Below are positions 34,091 to 46,860 of a DNA stretch of 64,000 nucleotides, in pieces. The stretch comes from Megaleporinus macrocephalus (taxonomy: Eukaryota > Chordata > Actinopteri > Characiformes > Anostomidae). The translations under genes and the position numbers were made by a program. Below the pieces are notes generated by a model. The model saw only the letters and a program-made list of their open reading frames with translations. It did no database searches and was not told the DNA's origin. The stretch spans positions 31,601,559-31,665,558 of the forward strand of contig CM038708.1 of the NCBI GenBank assembly GCA_021613375.1, in the 5' to 3' direction. Positions within the stretch are counted from its first letter, which is position 1. Each line of letters opens with the position of its first letter.

Positions 34091-34850
34091 CACACACACA
34101 CACACCTCACTCCACCCCAGACTCCCCGAGGCCTTACTGGTGCCATACAGACATGCTTACCCACCCTGCAAAGGTTTGAAATGTTAAAAGCATTACGAGC
34201 GACCTCGCAGGTCTCAAAGGTTCAGTCAGTGAAAGTGTCATTGACGGATGGTCCGAGGGGGCTGTTCTTGTGTATCTCAGGTATGCCCTGAAGCATGTTT
34301 GAGCTGCCCCGACACATGAACCTCTCATGTCATTCAAATGTATTCATTTCAGGCCCATTGTCACTTTTCAGCATAGCTATTGTATGAGCTTTTGAAACAA
34401 TGGAGATACATGGGAAAAGCAGTGATGGAAACACATTAACCCCTTAAAGTCACAGGCTTAGCATGTAGATACTGTGTGGACTTTGATTCCATTATTTTGA
34501 AGTTATTGAAATTGGGTAATAGAAATCTAGACTTGTCACAGGGTACTCAGCATTTCAGAAGTGTTAAGCAGATTACTGGAGTTATGACTGCAGCAATTAT
34601 TTGCATAGCCACCCATAGGTTTTCTATCCTTCTTCTTTTCTATTTCTCATTTATTATTTATCATTTATAATGTATTGTATTCATTATTAAAGATTATATT
34701 ATTTAAATGAAAACTTTAAATGCAATGATGAAAGGATTTTATATAACACAAAATTCTTCAGTTGCCATGTACTTATTTTTTAAATGCATGCTAATCTTGA
34801 GACTTACTAATTTATGACTTCTATTTATGACAATGACTTCTAATTTAAAA
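34091..34850. other. Intergenic, no gene seen
   Basis: AT-rich sequence with no recognisable coding or repeat signature. Confidence 0.45.
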
Positions 34851-35022
34851 TTGTTGCTGTCCAAAAAACACATCTTTTTTAGTTTCCTACAAACTTTGAA
34901 TAGAAAATCACTTTGAATAAAATCTCTTTACATTGAAATATTAACTCACATTGAAAGTAAAGACCACTTTTGCCCTTGTCCGTTTAGTTACTGTTACTTT
35001 CTTCATTTGTTTGGACAACACT
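34851..35022. mobile_element. Family-A MITE, copy 4
   Basis: Left end TTGTTGCTGTCCAAA. The reverse complement of the right end is CAGTGTTGTCCAAAC. The internal CTTTACATTGAAA and CACATTGAAAGTAAAG match copies 3 and 6. Total length about 172 bp. Confidence 0.6.
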
Positions 35023-37366
35023 GATATGTAGATTGTGTAGCTGTTAAAGAGAAAAACTGCCCTAAACCTTAAGTTAAATGTCTAAACTGGCTTGGGAGGC
35101 AATTTTAACTTCATATCAGAACGAGCCATAGACTAATTCAAAGAATGCCATGTGTAGCACATAATAAACTCATTGAAATTGTACAGAGCTCTATAGTCTA
35201 GTCAAAGTCACATGGTTTCCTTAATGGATGTACAAACTGTTTTAGCTCATTTTGAGACCCCGTTTAAGAACAGTACTGGAATATTTAAAATAGTTAACGA
35301 ATGGTCTCCACTAACAGTAATATGCTACAAGACTAAGTGTAAAATGACATCCACATTTTTAAGGTAAGCACTGACACTGCTTTGCCTTCTAAGGGCTAGT
35401 ATTATTCTCTAAATGTGAGTGTATTTAATGAAAGTTTTTATTGTTGATTAAGAGGTTAAGATTATTTATTTTGCCCAAATTTCCAAACCTTGACAATATT
35501 TTGCCGTGTACTGTGCTTTCCACAGAAATGGATGTGATCACGCGGCGGTCTACAGCATCTGTACAGCAGAGTGTGTGTGAGAGAGCTGAAGTGAGAGGAT
35601 GTGTGGTTGAGCAAGTTTACGCTGCTGAACTGAGAGTGACTGTAGTAATGAGTAGTGGTACATATGTGGGACAGTTATGGTGGGGTTTTGGCCAGACGCT
35701 CTGTGTGAGACGTGTCATATCATGTCTATGATCTTGACCTCATTTGACCATTCATGTGATGACCTTCCATGTGGGATATTAGAAGCGTGTGTGTGTGCAG
35801 GAGTGTGTTCTCCTTTAATAAGTTCAGAAAAGATCATGCGAGATCTAGGCCATGTCCAAAACAACATACTACTGTACCACATATACAGTGCTAATGGACT
35901 AACAATGGTGTACTAGTGTGGACATATTAATTAGTGTGGTAGTATCCCGTTTGGTTTTTGTGCTATTATATTTTCACAGTATCACAATATTGTACATACA
36001 TTTTGGCATCAGGAAGATACCCGAATACTACGTTTGCATTAATAAAGGTCTTTAAAACACATTCTTTCTAACACCTGCTGAAGTGACTCTTTTACAACAA
36101 AGGGAATCTTACACAGTACTCATTTCCAGAAAGTAAATTAACTTTTTATTTTGTTTCTGTTTATTTTGAACTGTTCTTGCAAAAGCAAAATCTGAAGTGT
36201 CCAGCAAATTAAATACACTAACATTAACTGCATACTATAGACGTTTATAAGTTTAGTAACAGGTCAACTGCTATTTTATTAAGTAGCACTAAATCTAAAA
36301 ATAGACCCGTCCATGCCACTAATGGATTCTTTCGTAACAACTAATGCAAGGTTGGACAAGCTGGCAAGTGCTGGCAACTCAGCACACAATGTTTAAATAT
36401 TGTCAAAATCTGGAAATTTAAGATCCAGTTAGTATTAAACCATATTTATTTTATATTCATATGAAAATCACATAGTTAGAAGTATTTAGACAGAAGAGTT
36501 TTGTTGTGTATTTGCGCTGATACTAACATGGTGAAAAACTCATTGTTATTCTATCCTGCCCAGTTGTGATTACAGCAACAACGTTTTAATAAGTCAGATT
36601 TTTGACTGGCTTGTTGATGCTGTAACTACACTGTCTTGCTTTTTTTTATTTAACAAATACATGAAGCCTGTTTGGTCTGTATGACGTTAGAACTACATGA
36701 AGGCTTTGAACCTGTGCAAGCTTTCCAGTTGGCAGCTGTGTCGATGGAACAGCTAATCAAACTGGGTAGAATTCGTCAAACAAGAAGATTCTGTGCAAAG
36801 CCTTACAGACAGGCTTTTACCAGACTCTGTAGCTGTAGCTGGTGGATGGAATTGCTGTGATATGTTTGACTCCCTCTTGTGTTCCGTATTTTGTCTGTTG
36901 TTTAAAAAATAGAAGTTTATCTATTTAAGTTTAACTATTTAAGCATTTTCAGGATAGCATATGGAAACCCAGAATAAACGTACAGGTTTACTGGTTGCTG
37001 TGACTGTATGTCTGTAATCAGGCAGTGGATATTGTGAACCTGGGTTTCCACCGTCCCCACTATACAGAATATGGAGTTAACATCAAACTCACATCAAAAT
37101 ATACAACTTAATTTGTATTATTTGTTTATATTATTAAATTTGTCAAAGAATTATTTTGAAAAAGTCTATTTATTATCTCTGTAAGGAAGGAGTTCAGAAA
37201 ACTTGCTGTAGAGTTATGTTAATCTGGGTCATGTGATGCTTAAAATTAGTGTGAACACTGCAGAGGGTTTAAATAGCCTTTACTAATTACAGAAATACTT
37301 TCCAATCAAAGTAAAAGACGCTGGGATATCTGCCCACTTTCACCCTTTCACCTTCCTGACCCAGAC

Positions 37367-37368
<2 letters not shown>
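35023..37368. other. Intergenic, no gene seen
   Basis: AT-rich; short ORFs only (the longest is 96 codons, with no domain). Confidence 0.45.

Positions 37369-37418
<50 letters not shown>
37369..37418. repeat. (AC)25 microsatellite
   Basis: An uninterrupted AC run. Confidence 0.97.
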
Positions 37419-37419
<1 letters not shown>

Positions 37420-37711
37420 GGTTGACTAAGTGACACTGATTATTACAACAGTTTATCATTTTTATGAGCATTTGTGTGAAGACAGAAGAGGAATAGCCAA
37501 CATCCTGTGACAAAGAACGAGAGTGAAAGACAGAGAGACAGAGCAGGACAGAGGGAGAGAAAGAGATGTAAGAAATAAGTGAGAGTGATATATTGAGCTT
37601 TAACTGGCCCATTGTTCTTCTGCATAAAGATAGGATAGCCTATGAACATTAACCTCGGTTTGATCCCTCAGAAAAAACATCAGAGTCAAATATTATAGAC
37701 CGAAGAACATA

Positions 37712-37712
<1 letters not shown>

Positions 37713-37751
<39 letters not shown>
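37713..37751. repeat. (CA)n microsatellite
   Basis: An uninterrupted CA run. Confidence 0.97.
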
Positions 37752-37753
<2 letters not shown>

Positions 37754-38317
37754 CACACTCATGTGCATGGCAGAAACATCAGAGACTGAATATTGATTCA
37801 GACTGTATTGAGTGGGCTCCTTTGATTTAAAGTTGTACAAGTTTAAATACAAGTTAATCATCTGTGTGCATGTGTGTATAAGCCAGCGTAAGTGTGAATC
37901 GATCTCTCTCACACACACCTCCCCCTGTGTCAGGTGTGGAGCTTCACCAGTTGTTTGTTAAAAGGTTGAAAAAGGTGGAGATAACACTGAAAAGCTGAAG
38001 TTATTCTCAATGTTTCAAAAACCCCTGCTTTGAATTTGTTTGACTTTAACTGTGCCTCATATCAACAACATCATAACCAAGAACCAGTACTAGCTTTCAA
38101 TGTAAGGTAATACAGAAAGTAAGTTTAAATAGTTCGTAAGTTTAAATTTTGACACTTGTATGCAAAGTGTATGTGGTATTTTTAAATGATATCAACAAAA
38201 GAAAAAGACAAACAGAGAGTTTATTCAACTTTGGTAACAGTACATTTAAAGATGTACAATATGTATATGTTTCAATGACAAAACAAAAGCAAAAATGCAT
38301 CAGCATTACAGTTTCAA

Positions 38318-38319
<2 letters not shown>

Positions 38320-38361
<42 letters not shown>
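38320..38361. repeat. (CT)n microsatellite
   Basis: An uninterrupted CT run. Confidence 0.97.
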
Positions 38362-38367
<6 letters not shown>

Positions 38368-38618
38368 TCACACTTTCACGTCCCAGATTTTACCCACTCT
38401 ACACTCGTCCCTCTGTCACTCACTTATTATAGCTGTTTATAATCTGGCCTTCTGTTACAATGAGAGTCAGACACACACACATAGACACATAGACCTCCAT
38501 AGACACACACACACACATACACACAGAGAAGGTGAGGAGAGAGTAGTGTGTTGGTTCTCACAGCTGTAGTTTTATGGAGGAAATGCACGGTGTGAGTGTG
38601 TGTGACTGCTTCCCCCTT

Positions 38619-38621
<3 letters not shown>

Positions 38622-38654
<33 letters not shown>
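38622..38654. repeat. (CA)n microsatellite
   Basis: An uninterrupted CA run followed by short ACAC words to 38690. Confidence 0.95.
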
Positions 38655-38656
<2 letters not shown>

Positions 38657-39049
38657 ACACACACATATATAAACACACACGCACACACTGATTGATTTTA
38701 AATGAATCCCCATATGGCCTGGCATTCATTACTCATACGTGTTACAGCAGTTTTATATGGGTGTTATGTCTTACCTGTCAATCATTAATTAACAATATTT
38801 AATATTCTTTATTATTCTGGAAGACAATAATTCCTTTACTTTCACTGATTACTGTGTTTCTCATTTGGATGTTACAATAGTCAATAATGGTCAGTAGTTC
38901 AGGAAAAATGGATCAATAGAAGTTTTAATAACAATACATTACGTTTACTTTTTTTAAATAAAAAGAAAAATGTACAGTAATATTATATTCTATGTGTATT
39001 GTATATACTGTAAGAATGCATAATGATATGTCCCAAATGTTATATATGA

Positions 39050-39122
39050 ATCATTGAAGTGGGGGAGGGCAGTGATAAAGGACGAGTGAGTGATAAAAGG
39101 CTGGTCAATGATAGAGAGCTAT
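39050..39122. repeat. Outlying copy of the 36-bp minisatellite precursor
   Basis: CATTGAAGTGGGGGAGGGC...GAGAGCTATCAG aligns with 40798-40870 (CATTGAAGGGGGGAGTC...GAGAGCTATCAG), 1.7 kb away. Confidence 0.7.
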
Positions 39123-39161
39123 CAGAGTGTGTGTGTGTATGTATATACAATAAATAGCCCC

Positions 39162-39163
<2 letters not shown>

Positions 39164-39246
<83 letters not shown>
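39164..39246. repeat. (TA)41 microsatellite
   Basis: About 83 bp of pure TA, a strongly cruciform- or slippage-prone tract. Confidence 0.97.
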
Positions 39247-39249
<3 letters not shown>

Positions 39250-39734
39250 CATAATATGTATAATGCAAGTATCCTTATGTAAGACAATTCAAAGCCTAAC
39301 TTTAAACTTAACCTCTGTAAAAGAATAAAGCTACAGTTAAAAAGAAAGAAACAAAACAAACATGTAGCTTTTTGCAAAGTCATTTTATGATGTTTTGAGT
39401 TAGCTTACATTTTTGTACTGAAAATATGTGAAAACACACACACAAACACACACACACACACGCACGCACACAGATAATGAAAAGTGATTTCACACTTTAG
39501 CCTCTTACACTAACTTCCCTGAATGTGTCAGATGACCAGCTTCCCTCTGTTGATCCCTGCGTAGATAACCATCCTGTCACTCAGTGTTTCTCTCTCTCGC
39601 CCGCTCCCCTTCTGCCTATCTACGAGTCACTGTGTGATACATTCATACACTGTATTTATACACTGTAATATCTTCATAGTGGGTAGGATTTTGGATAGTA
39701 GATATTCATTTGCTTGTGTGTGTGTGTGTGTGTG

Positions 39735-39930
39735 TCCTGAACTTCGCTCTCGTGGGGGTTCGCGGGTTCTGGCTCAGCACCATCCTAAACAGGCCTTATC
39801 GCCACAGTGAGCTCTTATCAGATGGCCTTGTGGCCTTACAATAACACAGCCGCTATCAGCGGAGCGCAGGCTCAATCTGGCAACCCGGCCCTACAACAAC
39901 AATAAATATACCGCTCAGCTTATTCTTCAA
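39735..39930. promoter_or_regulatory. Candidate GATA/SOX enhancer between sox17 and sox32
   Basis: A unique, GC-richer stretch contains CTTATC at 39795-39800, CTTATC-AGATGG at 39814-39824, CTATC at 39853-39857, ACAATAA at 39838-39844 and ACAATAAA at 39898-39905. That is three GATA-type and two SOX-type words in about 110 bp. GATA5 and SoxF proteins are known regulators in the endoderm network. Enhancer function is inferred. Confidence 0.4.
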
Positions 39931-40120
39931 CCACACACATTCCCAAGACAGAACCCCCCCCACCTCAGCCCCCACCACACCCACAGCTGACTCTGTCCTC
40001 CTAACTCACACACAAACTGGAGCATTACTTATTACAGTTTATAACTCATACTGTAAATAAATATTTAATTACACTTCATCAAGACTGCAAAATGCAAATA
40101 CATACATTATGATTTTATCA

Positions 40121-40566
40121 GACATTGATGTTATAAGATCTATAAGACACTGAGGTTATAAGGTCTCTAAGACATTATGATGCTATAAGATCTATAAAAT
40201 ATTATGATGCTATAAGATTTACAAGATATTACGATGCTATAAGATCTATAAGACATTATGATGTCACAAGATCTATAAGATATTATGATGGTATAAGATC
40301 TATAAGACATTATGATGCTATAAGATCTATAAGACATTCTGATGCTATAAGATCTATAAGATATTATGATGCTATAAGATTTATAAGATATTATGATGCT
40401 ATAAGATCTATGAGATATTATGATGCTATAAGATTTATAAGATATTATGATGCTATAAGATCTATAAGACATTATGATGTCATAAGATCTATAAGACATT
40501 ATGATGGTATAAGATCTATAAGACATTATGATGTCATAAGATCTATAAGACATTACGATTGTATAA
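40121..40566. repeat. 27-bp minisatellite, about 16 copies
   Basis: The unit GACATTATGATGCTATAAG + ATCTATAA varies at a few positions (ACAT/ATAT, GCTATAAG/GTCATAAG/GGTATAAG). The 9-codon periodicity keeps a minus frame open, an artefact. Confidence 0.95.
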
Positions 40567-40795
40567 GGCCCTAAAATCATTGTAACGCTTTAAGAACTAT
40601 GATACACGCTATGATACCACTATATGATTTGGCCATAAAACAAAACTGTTTTGCGTTTTATGATGCACTTATAAATACTCTAAATGAGCTCTGCTCTGAT
40701 TGGTTGGTTTAGAAACACATGTCAAAACAGACACAGGCAGAAAAATAAAAGGAACTTTACCACAAAGTAAGTATACAGAACTGTCAGTCCATAAG

Positions 40796-41056
40796 AGTCA
40801 TTGAAGGGGGGAGTCAGTAATAAAGGACGAGTCAGTGATAGAAGGCTGGTCAGTGATAGAGAGCTATCAGTCCATATAAATCAGTGATGAAGGGAGAGTC
40901 AGTGATGGAGGGCAAATCAGTGATAGAAGGCTGGTCAATGATGGAGAGCTCTCAGTCCATATATATCAGTGAAGGAGGGTGAGTCAGTAATAAAGGGGGA
41001 GTCAGTAATGGAGGGCAAATCAGTGATAGAAGGCTGGTCAGTCAGAAAGAGCTGTC
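40796..41056. repeat. Diverged precursor repeats of the 36-bp array
   Basis: Blocks beginning about 40798, 40880 and 40968 share AGTCAGT(A/G)AT, GATAGAAGGCTGGTCA and CAGTCCATATA words but with differing lengths and spacers. Confidence 0.8.
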
Positions 41057-41899
41057 AGTGATAGAAGACTGGTTAGTGATAAAGAGCGAGTCAGTGATAG
41101 AAGGCTGGTCAGTGATAAAGAGCGAGTCAGTGATAGAAGGCTGGTTAGTGATAAAGAGCGAGTCAGTGATAGAAGGCTGGTCAGTGATAAAGAGCGAGTC
41201 AGTGATAGAAGGCTGGTCAGTGATAAAGAGCGAGTCAGTGATAGAAGGCTGGTTAGTGATAAAGAGCGAGTCAGTGATAGAAGGCTGGTCAGTGATAAAG
41301 AGCGAGTCAGTGATAGAAGGCTGGTTAGTGATAAAGAGCGAGTCAGTGATAGAAGGCTGGTCAGTGATAAAGAGCGAGTCAGTGATAGAAGGCTGGTCAG
41401 TGATAAAGAGCGAGTCAGTGATAGAAGGCTGGTTAGTGATAAAGAGCGAGTCAGTGATAGAAGGCTGGTTAGTGATAAAGAGCGAGTCAGTGATAGAAGG
41501 CTGGTCAGTGATAAAGAGCGAGTCAGTGATAGAAGGCTGGTTAGTGATAAAGAGCGAGTCAGTGATAGAAGGCTGGTCAGTGATAAAGAGCGAGTCAGTG
41601 ATAGAAGGCTGGTTAGTGATAAAGAGCGAGTCAGTGATAGAAGGCTGGTTAGTGATAAAGAGCGAGTCAGTGATAGAAGGCTGGTCAGTGATAAAGAGCG
41701 AGTCAGTGATAGAAGGCTGGTTAGTGATAAAGAGCGAGTCAGTGATAGAAGGCTGGTTAGTGATAAAGAGCGAGTCAGTGATAGAAGGCTGGTTAGTGAT
41801 AAAGAGCGAGTCAGTGATAGAAGGCTGGTTAGTGATAAAGAGCGAGTCAGTGATAGAAGGCTGGTCAGTGATAAAGAGCGAGTCAGTGATAGAAGGCTG
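41057..41899. repeat. 36-bp minisatellite, 23 units plus a partial
   Basis: Unit: AGTGATAGAAGGCTGGTYAG then TGATAAAGAGCGAGTC. The copies are nearly identical apart from one C/T position, with an extra G-to-A change in unit 1. All frames stay open because 36 is divisible by 3. No codon bias or start context suggests a protein. Confidence 0.98.
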
Positions 41900-41941
41900 C
41901 AAAGCTTCAAGTTTAAATAGTCTGGCTCTTTAGGTTGCTGT

Positions 41942-42092
41942 TAGACATTATTATGCTATAAGAACAATAAGACATGATGATTCTATAAGGCTTTGTGATG
42001 TTCTAAGATCTATACAGCATGTTTACGCTTTAAGAATTATAAAACATTGGAAAACATAATGATGCTTTAAGACTTATAACACTCGAGATCTG
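41942..42092. repeat. Diverged copies of the 27-bp family on the far side of the 36-bp array
   Basis: GACATTATTATGCTATAAG, GACATGATGATTCTATAAG and AACATAATGATGCTTTAAG match the 27-bp unit, so the 36-bp locus is bracketed by this family. Confidence 0.7.
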
Positions 42093-42205
42093 ATAAGATG
42101 TTAGATCGCTATTAGACAAATGCAAGTTTCCATTTTTCTGCCATAACAGTGATTGAATTTTCTTTAACTCTCAATAACACCTTCCAAATTCTGGTTCTGC
42201 TCTAC

Positions 42206-42370
42206 ACACACACACACACACACACTTTTTGGCTTCTCCGTGTATCTTTTTTTTAACATGCCTTTCCTCTAAAATGGATTTCTCTATTTTGAGATTTTAA
42301 TCTGGGTTTGTGTTAATCTCTAGCAGTGGAGTTAAATGACCCTATCTATCTGAACTGCCTCATAAATTCC

Positions 42371-42392
<22 letters not shown>
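42206..42392. repeat. Two (CA)n microsatellites
   Basis: CA runs at 42206-42226 and 42370-42394 with unique DNA between. Confidence 0.9.
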
Positions 42393-42401
<9 letters not shown>

Positions 42402-43132
42402 ACACATACACACATTCCTGGTAAATAATGCCTGTGGAAAGCCCTTTCTCTAAAATTAATTTTTTCGCAGCTCAGTATGCTCCCGTAGACAGTCATGTAG
42501 GTCAAACAGTCACAAATGACATATTCATGATACAAGGTTTCACTATGTTTGATACTTTAATATCAGTATATCAACTATCGTGGCGCTACGTGTTTTAAAT
42601 AAAACTTGATAATAATCCATAAATGTACTATTCACCCAGTGATAAAATCATAATGTTTTTGTTTTTAGCATGTAATGTTACACAAGCTGAGTCTTTTGCA
42701 TTTTCTTACGTAGTTCACACTTTTTAACAGCTTAAACATAATTTTACATATTTAACTTTTTATATCTTTTACAGTTTGTAAGAAACACTGGGTACTCCAG
42801 GCTCAGGTAGTCAGGTATATATATATATATATATAGAATAACTTTACAAAAACGTTGTCTTTTGTATCTTTTGTGAGTTGCTGTAAAGAGCTTTGTGTTG
42901 GTCTATTCATCTTGCAATGTTCACACAGTGTGGACAGCTGCTGTGTTCCAATGATGCAGAAAACTAAACATAGAAAAAAAGTGCAGCCTTTCTCTCCTTT
43001 TTCCTCTCTTTTGACAGCCTGTGTTTCAGTGGTTTGCAGAAGACTTGATAGCTCCCTCACATGGTGACTTATGGAAGAGCAGGTATGTGGAGCGCTCCTC
43101 AAGTCTCAGTCATGGAGTAGCTTTAAGGTAAC

Positions 43133-43287
43133 TACAAAACTTTTTTCCCACTGTTAGTTTCAGCTTCAATTACAAAACTTTTTTCCCACTGTTAGTTTTA
43201 GCTTCAATTACAAAACATTTTTCCCACTGTTAGTTTCAGCTTCAATTACAAAACTTTTTTCCCAGTGTTAGTTTCAGCTTCAATTAC
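43133..43287. repeat. 38-bp tandem repeat, 4 copies
   Basis: TACAAAACTTTTTTCCCACT then GTTAGTTTCAGCTTCAAT recurs at 43133, 43171, 43209 and 43247 with single-base differences. Confidence 0.95.
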
Positions 43288-46200
43288 TAAATGTTCATTT
43301 AAAAAAGTAATCAAAGACATCAGATCAGTATAAAATAAGAATAAGCTGCATTATGGTGTTACTGCTGTTACTCTGAATTGGCTCAAAGTCAGAGTTAAAT
43401 AGATGTTCAAGACTTTTAACTGACGTCCAAGTTTAGGCTAAAATCCTTGTTCACTGGATGACCCATAACCTTGATTATCTTTAGTAAAATAGTTAAACAT
43501 TCCATTTGACCACTGCTAAATATAATATAACCAAATATTTCAATAGTGACTCTTTTGGTATTGATAGCTTTTTTCTTTTTTTCTTTCTTTTCACAAGTTC
43601 AAATGTAAAGCTTATGATTTGCAGAAAGTACCCTATTAATAATGCTTTTGTAGATGTGTAGTGTATCACTGTGTAGTCATGTAGTTAATGTTGTGGGTTT
43701 AAATAGATCACAATGTAAGAACTGTGTTCTCTGTAGAGGTTTTTTAGAAAGTAGACATTTATGTGATGAAAGTCAAATTGACCTCACCTAATCGCTGATG
43801 GACAGATGTATAGATACAGAAACAGATATAAGAAATACTGCCTATGTACCATGATATTATTCTTATTACTGGAAGTGAATAGCTGTCTGATGTATACAGA
43901 TGGGCGGAGTACAGTTGTTTTATGTCATTTGAAAAAGCTTCAGAAAGTTATAAGTGGCCTTGAATTCCACATCCCTTCCTGTTCCTAATGACCTTGTTTC
44001 TTATACATAATCACCGAGGAAGACTTATTTATTGAAACACGAGTCCATTGTTTTTTCATTGTATTGCAAAAGCTTGTTCACAGTGTTGTGGTGGCACTGG
44101 TGCAGGTTTAAAAGAACTTCAGTTCTGATTAATGTTGCAGTCAAAGAGTCCCACACACTGTAAGAGAAGATGTGAGGGGGTATTAAAGACAGGGGTTTTA
44201 TTTGTGGGGTCTGTCTTTTCCATTGTATGGAAATGTCAAGGCTTTTCCCTCTCTCTCTCTTTTTCTCCAGCTAGCTCTCTAACTCAAATACATTCCTTCA
44301 CCCTCAACTCTCTGCTCTCTCCAGGTATAAAAATACCAACGCGAGATCAAAGACTTGACACAAATTTGCTCACACACACAAAGGATGGCGATCAATGTAG
44401 AGAGGTTCAGTAAACACAGGCTGATCACACTCCTGAAGCCAATAAATGTCTTCATTGGCAAATCACTTATTAACTCTGCTTGATAAAGTCCCATCAGTGG
44501 AGGAACATCAGCTCCTGATAAAGAAAACCTTTTAAAATGTCGTTTAAAGGTATTTACTTCTAGTAGTAGTTTTACTCACTCTGAAAGTAAATCATTGCTG
44601 TCGTGCAAAACTTGTATCTTATGTATCTTTTATTTATTTATCTATTTTAATATGTTTTTTACAAATTTTGAAAGCAGGAAATGGAACTTTGCACTCTTAA
44701 AATAAAGGTGCAAGATGCTAAACAAGAACCACAATTAAACAGAAGAACTCATAAAGAAGAACTGATCATGAAGACTTCATACCCAGGAGTTCCTTTTTGG
44801 TTCCTTAATACAAAATCAAATTCAGACAGACAATAAACAGACAAAGAGTGTAAAGAGCTCTCTTAAAGCTTAAAGAACCTTCATACAGGGTTGTGGTTTT
44901 TAGTTTTTAAAAGATCACCTTGTTGTGGGAACTTTTTTAAATGCATTACACTTTTGGAAGGTTCTTCACACTCAAGTGTTCTTCTTTAAGGGACCAAAAG
45001 TGGTTCTTCTGTGGTGTCGCTGAGTTACATTAAAGTTAAGAGTATAGTTTTTTGGTTTTTTTTAAGCTTCAGAGAGTGTTTGGTTACAGCAGTGATGGTA
45101 TGTGTCCAGTGAGCGGGAACCCTGACTGTTAAGACTTGCATGCCTTAAAATAGCGTACATGTCCAACACTAATAAAATATGGCATCTGGGCAAAATTCAT
45201 ACATGAATATCACTACTGTTGCACTGTGATGATGTCATATAGTTGCAGTTGAGTCAATACTATGGAAAATAGGACAATCTAAAATGTTTTTCTCTTTCTC
45301 GTGTTGCTCCATCTAAAGCTGATTTCATTAAGATGTTTAGCTTGATGTTTGTTGCTCAGCAGACGAGAGAGAGTAACCATTTGATACGGCAACAAAAAAG
45401 ATTTTATTTTTAAAGTATTGTACTTGTTTTAAATACAATAGTCATTATACATTATACATGCACACTGTATTTAGGCTTACCAGTCAGGGTTCCCTTTAAA
45501 GAACTCCATACTAATTTCCCTCTTTCTTTCTTTTTTTGCTCTATTTAATGTTAATCTATTAATCTAACCAACACATTCCTGTTTAATGCCCTGCTGGAGC
45601 AGATCCCAATTACTACCTCACTTCCACCTTCCTCCTTCAGTGGCTTTTCCAATATCCACAAAACCTCATCCAGCCTGAACGTTCCACCTACCATTCTCTT
45701 CCTCTTCCACGTCTTTCCAGTGTTCAAAAACTACTGGAACTTACGCCACCAAGGAGTTCAGACTCAAGCTTTATCTGACACTGCCGCAAATTTAGCCTTA
45801 ACCCTCCCAAAGGTCATTCAAGAGGAAATAATCTGCACATCTGTTTGGGTGACAGAAAGGGGTATTTCCTTTATAGCACAAAGCTTTTAGCAGTGAAGAT
45901 ATTTAGGCAAATGTAAGGGCTGAACTAAACATGGTGCCATTTTTAAAACTTAAAATCAATTGTTCACATTCCAGAGATATTACAGAACATAAATAAAATC
46001 GATTGTTTTATTGTGGTATGTTTCCCGTCTTCTTGTCACATTTTTTACATACCTAGTTCTGAATGCTTCAAATTCTTTGGATATCTGTGATAGCTTAGAC
46101 ACAAGAAATATCCTGAAAAGATATGGTGCATATGCTATAGTCAAATATTTGTCTGGTTGGGAAAGACGGCCACTATAAGAGCAATTTCAGAAAACTGCTA

Positions 46201-46649
46201 ATCATACAGACATGGAGAAATCATACGTAATGTATCAGCGGTGACTCAGCATTCAAATTTTATTGTGGTATCACTATTGTTGTTTAATGTTTTACTGCCA
46301 TACCAATGAAAGTGGAGAGCTATATGAAAGTTATTTTTTGAGTACAGTGGCTACATCATTTATACAAACAAATCCAACTGGTGGATGTTTCAGTGTTGTA
46401 CATAGATTTCATGTGAGGAAACTGTTCTAATCTGTCTTAAGTGGGCGTAGTTTAAGGATTTTTTAGGGTACTTATGGTAATGTGCTTTGGTTAGATCAGA
46501 GACAGAGGCTCCACCCAAAGCACAAACATTTGTGTGGGCTCAGTCCACCTAAATAATCACATCTTGTAGCACCCCGAATGCTTTTAAACCCAGTGGTCCA
46601 TACTTAAACCAAATATTACTTTAGAAAAATTGTGAAATTTTTTTATTTA
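43288..46649. other. Intergenic, no gene seen
   Basis: AT-rich. A less AT-rich patch at about 45590-45790 looks different but has no open frame with a family signature. Confidence 0.45.
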
Positions 46650-46860
46650 TATGTATAATTGTTGCTCTCCAATGAAAAACAAGCATCTCCAAAATAGGAA
46701 CTTTACAGAAGGTGCCAAAAAAGTGCTTTTGAAGCATTTCTACTGGTCCATTTATCAAATTTATGGAAATTGTACAAAAAGTAAACAGCAGATGTATAAT
46801 GCGTCTCAATATAATTGCTGTGGATCTGCACGGACGTGAACGCTGGACAGTAAAGAGAGA
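46650..46860. mobile_element. Diverged family-A MITE, copy 5
   Basis: TTGTTGCTCTCCAATGAAAA, GGAACTTTACAGAAGG, GAAGCATTTCTACTGGTCCA and GCTGGACAGTAAAG match the family in order. Confidence 0.5.

Noticed and set aside
40167..40580. 137-codon minus-strand ORF with a 9-residue MSYRSYDII-type repeat
   Set aside because: An artefact of the 27-bp minisatellite.
41038..41933. Open frames of 286-291 codons with a 12-residue repeat
   Set aside because: The 36-bp tandem array is divisible by 3, so frames stay open on both strands by necessity. The same DNA gives three different repetitive proteins.
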